NCBI GenBank assembly: GCA_937944075.1
Contig: CALDZZ010000181.1
Span: 1-26,623, forward strand
Source: an uncultured Rhizobiaceae group bacterium
GTDB taxonomy: Bacteria; Pseudomonadota; Alphaproteobacteria; Rhizobiales; Rhizobiaceae
Length of the DNA: 26,623 bases
Direction of reading: 5' to 3'
Both the position numbers and the translations under genes were made by a program. Each line of letters starts with the position of its first letter. The first letter of the stretch is position 1. A model generated the notes under the pieces. It saw nothing but the letters and a program-made list of their open reading frames with translations, had not been told where the DNA came from and ran no database searches. Shown one piece after another: positions 15,532 through 23,122 of this stretch.

Positions 15532-17048
15532 TGGATAGCGCTGCTATATTGCCCGGACTTTCAATCATAGATCAACTGCCTTTGCTGGCGGTTGTCTTAC
15601 CTATGCTTGCTGCTCCCTTGTGTGTTCTTTTTGGGAACAGGCATATAGCCTGGCTTCTTGCATTTCTTGCCAGCTTATTTTCGTTCCTGTTCTCATTCCA
15701 CATGTTGTTGCAGGTCATGGATGGCGATGTGTTGTCCTATCACCTTGGAGGCTGGGCGCCTCCGATGGGTATTGAGTACCGCATCGATGCAGCCAATGCC
15801 TTTGTTCTGATGTTGATTTCGGGCATAAGCACGGTCATCCTGCCTTATGCCCGGCGCAGCATTGCTTACGAAATTACGAAGGTAAGCCACACCCTGTTTT
15901 ATTGCTGTTATCTGCTTTGTTTGACAGGCCTCCTTGGTGTTGTCGCAACAGGGGACGCATTCAATGTATTCGTATTCCTGGAAATTTCCGCCCTGTCTAC
16001 TTATGTTCTGGTCGCGATGGGGGCTGAACGTGACCGCAGGGCGCTGACAGCTGCATATGATTACCTGATCATGGGCACAATCGGTGCGACCTTCTTTGTG
16101 ATCGGTATTGGCTTTCTCTATAGCGTCACCGGTACCTTGAACATGGTTGATATGGCAGAGCGAATTTCAACGCTGGAAGACAATCGAACTGTGCAGGCAG
16201 GTTTTGCCTTTATTGTTGTTGGCATGGGATTGAAGGCTGCAATTTATCCGCTTCACTTGTGGTTGCCAGGTTCATATACCTATGCTCCTTCAGTGGTAAC
16301 AGCTTTTCTGGCAGCAACAGCAACCAAGGCTGCAATTTATGTATTGATCCGCTTTATGTTTTCAGTCTTTCAACCTGAATTCATCTTCGAACTGCATACG
16401 TTCAAATGGATATTAATGCCACTCGCCATCCTTGCAATGTTTGCCGCTTCCCTTATTGCCGTATTCCAGACAGACCTTAAACGATTATTGGCCTATTCCT
16501 CTGTTGCACAGGTTGGCTACATGATTTTGGGTATTTCCCTTGCAAGCAAGACTGGACTCTCTGCTGCGATCATCCATTTGTTCAACCACGGTATTACAAA
16601 GGCTGTATTGTTTATGGTGGTTGGTGCATTCCTGATGAGGGTAGGGGGAAGTTTCACCAAGTATTTAAATGGTCTTGGAAAGCAAATGCCAATCACCTGC
16701 GCAGCTTTTGTTGTAGGTGGTTTAAGCCTGATTGGCGTTCCGGGCACTGCCGGTTTTATTTCAAAATGGGTATTGATCGATGCCGCTCTTCAAAAAGATC
16801 TGTGGTGGCTGGCTGTGCTGATTGTGTTGTCATCGCTTCTTGCGGTCATCTATGTCTGGAAAGTGGTTGAAGTTCTTTACATGAAACAACCTGACGAAAC
16901 CCGTGTCCTGAAAGAGGTTCCTTATTCGATGTTGGTGCCTATGTGGGTTCTTGCAATTGCCTGTATTTATTTTGGCTTTGATACAGACCTGACGCTGAGG
17001 TCGGCTACGGTCGCCGCTGAAAGTCTGTTGAGTGGAGGGATCAAGTGA
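15531..17048 (+). CDS. mrpD: Proton-pumping antiporter subunit D (MrpD/MbhH), first of three
   Basis: A 505-residue protein with about 14 membrane helices of the NuoL/M/N family. The key proton-path residues are present: E151 in FLEISALSTY (helix 5), K235 in GMGLKAAIYPLHLWLPG (helix 7), K266 in ATATKAAIY (helix 8), and H349/H353 with K357 in HLFNHGITKA. By position in the operon and by the PLHLWLPGSYTYAP signature it is the true MrpD/MbhH. It carries protons against the cation moved by the other subunits. Coupled to subunit C upstream and to the next D-type gene downstream (TGATG). Confidence 0.9.
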   Translation: MDSAAILPGLSIIDQLPLLAVVLPMLAAPLCVLFGNRHIAWLLAFLASLFSFLFSFHMLLQVMDGDVLSYHLGGWAPPMGIEYRIDAANAFVLMLISGISTVILPYARRSIAYEITKVSHTLFYCCYLLCLTGLLGVVATGDAFNVFVFLEISALSTYVLVAMGAERDRRALTAAYDYLIMGTIGATFFVIGIGFLYSVTGTLNMVDMAERISTLEDNRTVQAGFAFIVVGMGLKAAIYPLHLWLPGSYTYAPSVVTAFLAATATKAAIYVLIRFMFSVFQPEFIFELHTFKWILMPLAILAMFAASLIAVFQTDLKRLLAYSSVAQVGYMILGISLASKTGLSAAIIHLFNHGITKAVLFMVVGAFLMRVGGSFTKYLNGLGKQMPITCAAFVVGGLSLIGVPGTAGFISKWVLIDAALQKDLWWLAVLIVLSSLLAVIYVWKVVEVLYMKQPDETRVLKEVPYSMLVPMWVLAIACIYFGFDTDLTLRSATVAAESLLSGGIK

Positions 17049-18520
17049 TGGATACCAACACTGCAATTATAGCCTCCATGGTAATCCCCTTGCTGGCCTG
17101 TGTCAGCAACCTGTTACATGGCGAAGCACGCCCGGGTCTTCGAGATGGAATTACGCTTCTGGCAGCAATGGCTACCTTTGGGTGCGTATTAAGTATCCTT
17201 ATGGGCAATGGTGGAACACCTACCGAGGCCTTTACACTGTTAACGGTTATGCCGGGGCTTGAGATTGCCTTTAGTGTGGAACCCCTGGGCTTGTTGTTTG
17301 CCTTGATTGCTTCCGGACTTTGGGTCGTCGTGCATCTTTATGCAATCGGGTATATGCGTGGCAATAATGAAGATAATCATGCCCGTTTTTTTGCAGCATT
17401 CTGTTTTTCAATCGTTGCAACACTTGGCATCGCATTTTCTGCCAACATGTTTTCACTCTTCATTTTTTACGAAATGTTGACGCTAGCGACATACCCGCTT
17501 GTTGCTCACAAGGGTACAGAAGAAGCAAAGCAGGGCGCTCGTGTTTATGTTGGAATCCTGCTGGGCACTTCCATTGGCTTCCAGCTTGTTGCAATCATCT
17601 GGACGTATGTAATCGCTGGAACCCTTGATTTTACACCTGGCGGTATTTTGGCAGACAAGGGCATGAGCGCCGGGCTAGTTGCGGTTTTGCTTGGCCTTTA
17701 TGCGTTTGGTATTGGCAAGGCGGCCCTTATGCCGTTCCACAAGTGGCTTCCTTCCGCCATGGTTGCACCAACCCCGGTTTCAGCATTATTGCACGCGGTT
17801 GCCGTTGTGAAAGCGGGTGTCTTTACAATTCTGAAAGTCGGAATTTACATTTTTGGCATTGATTTTCTGGCTGAGACAAGTGCATCCCAATGGCTGATGT
17901 GGCTGGCTGCTTTCTCCATCTTGTCTGCATCAATGGTAGCCATGACCAAAGACAATCTTAAGGCCCGACTGGCTTATTCAACTGTCAGCCAGTTGTCCTA
18001 CATCACACTTGGCATGGCATTGGCTACTTCCATGGGGGTTATAGGTGGCGGCTTGCATATCGTCATGCATGCTTTTGGAAAGATCACACTCTTCATGTGT
18101 GCAGGGGCGATCTATGTCGCGACACACAAGACGGAAATCAAACAAATGACAGGCTTGGGTCGGGTCATGCCGGTTACCTATATTGCCTTTCTTGTAGGAT
18201 CACTTTCCATCATTGGTTTGCCGCCATTGGGCGGTTCCTGGAGCAAGTGGAACCTCATGATTGCAGCTGCTGACACGCAGCAACTCTTCATGATTGCAGC
18301 ACTCATAATCAGTTCGTTGCTAAATGTTGCCTATTTGTTGCCAATCGTGGCAAAGGGCTTTTTCCTGACAGACGAAACCAACAATGCGGATGCCGGTATC
18401 AGAGAGGCGCCTTTCTGGTGCGTTGCGCCACCTGTATTTACGGCACTAGGGTGTATCTTGCTGTTTATTTATGCTGGCGAAATTCAGGCATTTCTGATGC
18501 CAATTACAGAGGTGCGGTAA
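17048..18520 (+). CDS. Second NuoL/M/N-like proton-pumping subunit
   Basis: About 490 residues, roughly 14 membrane helices. Counting from the ATG at 17048: E142 in FYEMLTLATY (helix 5), K224 in GIGKAALMPFHKWLP (helix 7), H249 in ALLHAVAVVKAG with K255, and K345 in HAFGKITLF. All proton-path residues are intact. The FHKWLPSAMVAPTPVSALLH signature is closer to NuoL/HyfB-like subunits than to MrpD, so it may functionally stand in for the missing NuoL-like part of MrpA. I use ATG 17048, with GGAGGG (17034-17039) 8 bases before it; an in-frame GTG at 17045 is the alternative. The stop shares one base with the next start. Confidence 0.88.
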   Translation: MDTNTAIIASMVIPLLACVSNLLHGEARPGLRDGITLLAAMATFGCVLSILMGNGGTPTEAFTLLTVMPGLEIAFSVEPLGLLFALIASGLWVVVHLYAIGYMRGNNEDNHARFFAAFCFSIVATLGIAFSANMFSLFIFYEMLTLATYPLVAHKGTEEAKQGARVYVGILLGTSIGFQLVAIIWTYVIAGTLDFTPGGILADKGMSAGLVAVLLGLYAFGIGKAALMPFHKWLPSAMVAPTPVSALLHAVAVVKAGVFTILKVGIYIFGIDFLAETSASQWLMWLAAFSILSASMVAMTKDNLKARLAYSTVSQLSYITLGMALATSMGVIGGGLHIVMHAFGKITLFMCAGAIYVATHKTEIKQMTGLGRVMPVTYIAFLVGSLSIIGLPPLGGSWSKWNLMIAAADTQQLFMIAALIISSLLNVAYLLPIVAKGFFLTDETNNADAGIREAPFWCVAPPVFTALGCILLFIYAGEIQAFLMPITEVR

Positions 18521-18867
18521 TGGCTGACAAGATGAAAGAAAACCCTGAAAACCTGCCTCTCTTGGGGCGTAAGCTCTTATGGCTTGATAACAAGAACCAT
18601 GTTCGAAAACTGATTTTCGGACTATACGTCACCTGTGCCCTGTTATTTCTGGCTGACTTTTTCTACAAAAAGAAAACCTATCTGGACTTGGAAGACATTC
18701 CGGGTTTTTACGCAGTCTACGGCTTTGGCATGTGTGTGATTTTCGTTTTATGTGCGCGTGCATTGCGCTCAATAGTGGCGCGTGATGTTACCTATTATGG
18801 ATCAAAAGATGTTCAGGCAGAAGAATATCCCGAAGAAGGCTTGAGCAGGGAGACACTCAATGATTGA
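18520..18867 (+). CDS. Small two-helix membrane protein of the antiporter operon
   Basis: A 115-residue protein with a polar N-terminus (residues 1-30), a first membrane helix around KLIFGLYVTCALLFLADFFY, a loop with DLEDIPGFYAVYGF, and a second helix around GMCVIFVLCARALRSIV, ending in an acidic tail. It starts at ATG 18520, overlapping the previous stop (TAATG); a longer in-frame reading upstream is only a shadow of the preceding gene. Small proteins with the GFYA-YGF motif occur beside D-type subunits in other antiporter-like loci, so it is likely a structural subunit of this complex. By size and helix number it could be an analogue of MbhI, but I see no clear sequence match. Its end overlaps the next gene by eight bases. 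Confidence 0.8.
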   Translation: MADKMKENPENLPLLGRKLLWLDNKNHVRKLIFGLYVTCALLFLADFFYKKKTYLDLEDIPGFYAVYGFGMCVIFVLCARALRSIVARDVTYYGSKDVQAEEYPEEGLSRETLND

Positions 18868-20554
18868 TGTTTTTCCTCCAGCGTTCTTTTTCTTTATAGC
18901 TGCTGCGATTATTCCATTTCTGCCTCAAGGTATTTTCCGAACTCTGGTTTTACTATTTGCACCCCTGGTAGCTGGGCTTTATATCTTTGACTTATCCCAT
19001 GGTGTGAGCAGTCAGATTGAGCTTGCCGGGTTGTCTTTGGAACTGATGCGTGTAGACAAGCTGTCCGTTGTGTTCGGTCTGATTTTCTGTCTCGCATCAT
19101 TTTTGGGCAATCTTTATGCATTACATGTCAGGGACAGCGTTCAGCAAATAGCGGCGCTCGCCTATGTTGGTTCAGCCGTTGGAGCTGTGTTTGCAGGCGA
19201 TCTGGTAACACTCTTTCTATATTGGGAAGGGGCTGCAATTACATCTGTGTTTCTGATTTGGGCGCGCAGAACGCAAGGTGCTTATCATTCAGGCATGCGG
19301 TATCTTATTATGCAAATTGCTTCGGGTGTTATTCTACTTGGGGGCACAGTGCTTTTGTATCGCGAAACCGGTTCAATTGCTTTTGAAGCAATGACGCTTA
19401 GCAGTTTCCCGACCTGGCTAATCTTCATAGCTTTTGGCATCAAATGCGCTTTTCCATTGTTACACAATTGGGTACAGGATGCTTACCCTGCTGCCACGGT
19501 TACGGGAACAGTCATCCTGTCTTCCTTTACGACAAAGCTTGCTGTCTATGCGCTGGCGAGAGGGTTTCCGGGAACGGAAATCCTGATTTACATTGGCGCA
19601 ACCATGACGCTCTTTCCGATTTTTTATGCGGTTATCGAAAACGATTTGCGGCGTGTTCTTGCCTACTCTCTAAACAATCAGCTTGGCTTTATGGTCGTGG
19701 GTGTTGGGGTTGGTACCGAGCTTGCGTTAAACGGAACTGCAGCGCATGCCGTTTCACACATTCTGTACAAGTCTCTTTTGTTCATGAGTGTCGGAGCAGT
19801 ATTGTTTAGAACCGGAACCGCCAAGGCGACCCAATTGGGAGGCCTCTATAAATCCATGCCACTGACAATGATATTTTGTGTCATAGGCTGTGCTTCCATT
19901 TCAGCCTTTCCATTCTTTTCAGGGTTTGTAACGAAATCTCTCATCCTGTCTGGAGCAGCCAAGGAAGGCTATTATGTTGTATGGGGTATTCTCCTGTTTG
20001 CCTCTGCCTGTGCCTTTCATTATTCGGGTATCAAGATACCGTATTTTGCCTTCTTCTCTCATGATAGCGGCTTACGTCCAAAAGAAGCGCCAACTCACAT
20101 GCTTTGGGCTATGGGGATTACTGCAGCCCTTTGCATCGGTGTTGGTGTATTCCCAAGCGTGCTTTATTCATTGCTTCCCTATGAAATCAGCTACAATGCC
20201 TATTCCACAACGCATGTGATCACGCAGTTGCAATTATTGTTTTTCTCTGCCCTTGCATTCACTGTATTGTTAAGAGCCGGTATTTACCCGCCAATGCTGA
20301 AGGCTGTAAATCTCGATTTTGACTGGACCTACAGAAAACTGTTGCCGACCATCTTTGGGTCGTCAGCCAGCTATGTAACCAGATTGTGGAGTGCGATTAC
20401 ATTGTTTGGCATGGCGAAAATCGACCGGGTGATCTCAGGCCTATACCGTTCACATGGACCGGAAGGGCGCATGGCGAGAGTATGGCCTACTGGTGCCATG
20501 GTGTTGTGGATTGCAATCATTTTGACTGCTACGATGATCGTGAACTTTATCTGA
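18860..20554 (+). CDS. Third NuoL/M/N-like proton-pumping subunit
   Basis: A 564-residue protein with about 14-16 membrane helices, the largest and most divergent of the three D-type subunits. Key residues kept: E123 in LYWEGAAITSVF (helix 5), K195 in GIKCAFPLLHNWVQDAYP (helix 7), K226 in SSFTTKLAVYALARGF (helix 8), and H300/K304 in HAVSHILYKSLLF. The HNWVQDAYPAATVTGTVILS segment, with HNW in place of the usual HxWLP, marks it as a separate branch. About 65 residues of extra C-terminal sequence end in a membrane helix, which may act as an anchor on a neighbouring subunit. It is translationally coupled to the small two-helix protein. Last antiporter gene; the Nudix gene follows 22 bases later. 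Confidence 0.86.
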   Translation: MIDVFPPAFFFFIAAAIIPFLPQGIFRTLVLLFAPLVAGLYIFDLSHGVSSQIELAGLSLELMRVDKLSVVFGLIFCLASFLGNLYALHVRDSVQQIAALAYVGSAVGAVFAGDLVTLFLYWEGAAITSVFLIWARRTQGAYHSGMRYLIMQIASGVILLGGTVLLYRETGSIAFEAMTLSSFPTWLIFIAFGIKCAFPLLHNWVQDAYPAATVTGTVILSSFTTKLAVYALARGFPGTEILIYIGATMTLFPIFYAVIENDLRRVLAYSLNNQLGFMVVGVGVGTELALNGTAAHAVSHILYKSLLFMSVGAVLFRTGTAKATQLGGLYKSMPLTMIFCVIGCASISAFPFFSGFVTKSLILSGAAKEGYYVVWGILLFASACAFHYSGIKIPYFAFFSHDSGLRPKEAPTHMLWAMGITAALCIGVGVFPSVLYSLLPYEISYNAYSTTHVITQLQLLFFSALAFTVLLRAGIYPPMLKAVNLDFDWTYRKLLPTIFGSSASYVTRLWSAITLFGMAKIDRVISGLYRSHGPEGRMARVWPTGAMVLWIAIILTATMIVNFI

Positions 20555-20576
20555 CAAAGCCCGAAAGGCTCGTTGA

Positions 20577-20999
20577 ATGATTTCAATTGCCGGAGCCATA
20601 CTGATATCAAGAGAAGGTAATCTCCTATTGCAACGCAGGGACAATAACCCTGCTATTTCTTCACCAAACATGATCAGTATTTTTGGAGGTTCTGCAGAAC
20701 CGCAAGAAAGCAATTTGCAAGATGTTGCAATGCGAGAAATAAGGGAAGAAACAGGCTTGAACCTCAAGGCAAGCGCTTATCAAGCACTCGTTGAATTCGA
20801 GAACCAATATCCTGATGGAAGAATTATTAGGGGCAAGTTTTTTCTGCTGACTGAAATCGATACATCAACTCTTGAGATCACAGAAGGTACGCTGATCGAA
20901 ATTCCGGTATCAGAAGTTGGCAAATATATTCACGAAATGGTACCAACGACGTGCTTTGCAGTCTCTCTTTATTTGCAGAGCATAAAGAAACAGTCCTGA
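20577..20999 (+). CDS. Nudix hydrolase
   Basis: A 140-residue protein with a complete Nudix box at about residues 38-60: G-x5-E (GSAEPQE), seven residues, REIREETGL. The glutamates bind the metal ions that drive hydrolysis of a nucleoside diphosphate linked to another group. The substrate is not evident; a nucleotide sugar, dNTP or (d)NDP-alcohol are all possible, and the location between the antiporter operon and glycosyltransferases makes a nucleotide sugar a fair guess. It starts at ATG 20577 with AAAGG upstream, 22 bases after the antiporter operon, and is followed 13 bases later by a glycosyltransferase, so it may be co-transcribed with either. Confidence 0.87.
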   Translation: MISIAGAILISREGNLLLQRRDNNPAISSPNMISIFGGSAEPQESNLQDVAMREIREETGLNLKASAYQALVEFENQYPDGRIIRGKFFLLTEIDTSTLEITEGTLIEIPVSEVGKYIHEMVPTTCFAVSLYLQSIKKQS

Positions 21000-21012
21000 G
21001 TTGAGATAAAAC

Positions 21013-22152
21013 TTGAAAATCCTCTATGCATGTAATGATCTAGATTATTTCAAGGCACATCGCTGGTTTCTTGCGGATGCCATGTCGCGCAAGGGTTGGG
21101 ATGTATCCCTTTCGGTGGGTGGGATCCCGGGTTCAAAATATTCACACGATACAGGCGAATTAAAAATCATCCCTGTAAATCTGGATCGCCACAAATTGAA
21201 TGTCTCATCAGACGTGAAATTGTTGGCGGATTATGTTTCTCAATTGAGAAAAGAAAAGCCGGATGTTGTCCATGCGATGACAATAAAGCCAGTGTTGTTC
21301 ATGGGCGTAGCGCTCATGATAAACAGGCTTTTACTGGGAAAAAAAATTAAACTCGTTTTGACTTACCCTGGATTGGGAAAGGTTTTCGAACCTGATCCTG
21401 GTCTCAAGGCTGGAATCCGAAAGTTCATCGTTTCCTCTCTTTTGAAACTTTCTAATACCACTTTAAAGCCACATGCAACCTTTGAAAATCATGTCAGCAT
21501 GGACGAATTGAGCTCCCAGGGAATTGTAAGTTCAGCGCGCGCTTCCGTTGTAATGGGTGCAGGCATAGACCAGAAATTATTTTTTGCAGAAGAAAAAACA
21601 GGTAATTTAAAAGTGCTATTTGCCAGCAGGTTGATCAATGCAAAAGGGCTTGGTGAATATATCGAAGCCGTCAGGCAATTGAAAAAGAAATATCCGGAAG
21701 TTGAGTTTCAGGTCGCAGGCAGAGCGGAAAGTGATAATCCAGACGCATATGATTTACAGGCTCTCAAGGCGCACGATCGTGCTGGAGATATTGATTATCT
21801 TGGCGAGTTTTCGCCTCATGATATTGCGGCGGTCATCAGAAAATCGGACATCCACGTTGCGCCAAGCAAATTGCAGGAGGGGTTGCCTCGAGTGGTGTTG
21901 GAAGCAGCGACGTGCGGTTGTTACATCATTGCTACAGACCACGACATGCTAAGGCTTTTCATCAAAACAGGAGAGAATGGTACATTGTTGAAAGAGGTGA
22001 CGGTGGACACAGTTTGCAATGCACTTCAAGTTGCTTTGAACAGTCCCGAACATACGAGAGAGCTAGGCGCAGAGACAGCAGGGAAAATGAGTAAATTGCC
22101 AATCTTTGAGGAAAACATCATCGCTCATTTTGAAAAACTTTATCAGAACTAA
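21013..22152 (+). CDS. Glycosyltransferase family 4 (Glyco_trans_4_2 N-terminus)
   Basis: A 379-residue GT-B enzyme. The N-terminal ILYACNDLDYFKAHRWFLAD and VVHAMTIKPVLFMGVAL (85-101) match the group of GT4 enzymes (PglA/EpsD-like) that add HexNAc or similar sugars to undecaprenyl-linked oligosaccharides. The donor half has ASRLINAKGLGEYIEA (204-219) and the E-x7-E motif EGLPRVVLE (289-297). The start is TTG 21013; no in-frame ATG gives the complete first strand, and the ribosome-binding site (GAGA) is weak, which suggests low expression. Its stop overlaps the stop of the leftward gene next to it. Confidence 0.84.
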   Translation: MKILYACNDLDYFKAHRWFLADAMSRKGWDVSLSVGGIPGSKYSHDTGELKIIPVNLDRHKLNVSSDVKLLADYVSQLRKEKPDVVHAMTIKPVLFMGVALMINRLLLGKKIKLVLTYPGLGKVFEPDPGLKAGIRKFIVSSLLKLSNTTLKPHATFENHVSMDELSSQGIVSSARASVVMGAGIDQKLFFAEEKTGNLKVLFASRLINAKGLGEYIEAVRQLKKKYPEVEFQVAGRAESDNPDAYDLQALKAHDRAGDIDYLGEFSPHDIAAVIRKSDIHVAPSKLQEGLPRVVLEAATCGCYIIATDHDMLRLFIKTGENGTLLKEVTVDTVCNALQVALNSPEHTRELGAETAGKMSKLPIFEENIIAHFEKLYQN

Positions 22153-23021
22153 AGTGATGAAATGTTCCACCCGGGGCCAGGATACATGGATACTCTGGGT
22201 CTTTGGATAAATGACTTTATGAGATTGTCGAGCGAACGATGATATTCACCCTTGTTCATGTGAGCCTTGGAAAGTTCGTAGAAAAGGTAGGCTTTCAATC
22301 TGGACTGAAGGCCCTTGCTCAAAGACGTGCCTTTGGAAAGATGTTTGTTCTGAATTTCACGGCAGGCTTTAATGACAATATCAGGATAGCGTGAATCAGA
22401 TTGCGCAATGCCAACACCTACTATGGAGGATTGTGATGTGAAACTTACGCCAAGGGTTCCAAGCCTCAAGAATAAATCCAGATCTTCCAGCCGACTGAGG
22501 TTCTCATCAAACAATATGTCCGTATGCAAGAAAAGATTACGGTTTATAATGATTGCAGAACCCGGACAAAACCAACATCCGGAAAAAAGATCATCTGGTG
22601 ACACGCTTGATTTTGGGTGGCGCACTTTTGTGGCTTTACCCTCAAGGTCAAGTTCTTTCCAGCTACAGCCAAAGAAATGTGTCATGCCTTTCTCTGACAA
22701 AACGCCATTTTCAACAGCAAAGTCGATTCTGTCTTTAAAGGTATCTGCAATAAGATAATCGTCAGAATCCAGAAAACTCAAAAGATCGTGGTTGGCGTTT
22801 TTGATGCCTGTGTTTCTCGCCGCAGAAGCCCCACGGTTTGTTTCGTTTCGAATAACCCTTATATTTTTTTCTTGCTGATAAATTGCAGGCAGTTGAAAGG
22901 GCGGGTTGGATGCATCATCGATAACCAGTATCTCAGCGTCAACATTCTGGCTGGCAACACTGGATATTGCTTTTTCAGTTTTGTCCTGACGATTAAAAGT
23001 GGGAATGATGATGCTGATCAT
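22149..23021 (-). CDS. Glycosyltransferase family 2
   Basis: A 290-residue GT-A enzyme read leftward. The N-terminal SIIIPTFNRQDKTEKAISSV (3-22), VIDDAS (33-38), RGASAARNTG (63-72) and the metal/nucleotide-binding FLDSDD (83-88) are all classic GT2. No membrane helix is visible, so it is a cytosolic or peripheral inverting transferase. Acceptor and sugar are unknown. It is the only leftward gene in its neighbourhood; its TAG overlaps the TAA of the rightward glycosyltransferase, and its start faces the next rightward gene across 101 bases. Confidence 0.87.
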   Translation of the reverse strand: MISIIIPTFNRQDKTEKAISSVASQNVDAEILVIDDASNPPFQLPAIYQQEKNIRVIRNETNRGASAARNTGIKNANHDLLSFLDSDDYLIADTFKDRIDFAVENGVLSEKGMTHFFGCSWKELDLEGKATKVRHPKSSVSPDDLFSGCWFCPGSAIIINRNLFLHTDILFDENLSRLEDLDLFLRLGTLGVSFTSQSSIVGVGIAQSDSRYPDIVIKACREIQNKHLSKGTSLSKGLQSRLKAYLFYELSKAHMNKGEYHRSLDNLIKSFIQRPRVSMYPGPGWNISSL

Positions 23022-23050
23022 GTCTGCTGTTCAAGACTTTGGAGTGACTT

Positions 23051-23078
23051 TTGCATTCTAACATAGTAACAGTATATC
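23051..23078 (+). promoter_or_regulatory. Possible promoter for the single-pass membrane protein gene
   Basis: TTGCAT (23051-23056) and TATATC (23073-23078), 16 bases apart, in the divergent gap 23022-23122. A transcript start near 23085 fits the ATG at 23123. Matches to consensus are only moderate. Confidence 0.35.
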
Positions 23079-23122
23079 GAACGTACATAAAATCCTTTTA
23101 TTTTCTTGTAGTAGCTAATGGT

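Noticed and set aside
18418..18519. 34-residue extension of the small two-helix protein
   Set aside because: It lies wholly inside the second channel-subunit gene in another frame; ATG 18520 fits the operon's pattern of one-base overlaps.
23051..23122. 24-residue extension of the single-pass membrane protein from a TTG
   Set aside because: The TTG falls in the putative -35 element, and the added residues would place a second hydrophobic stretch ahead of a soluble domain.
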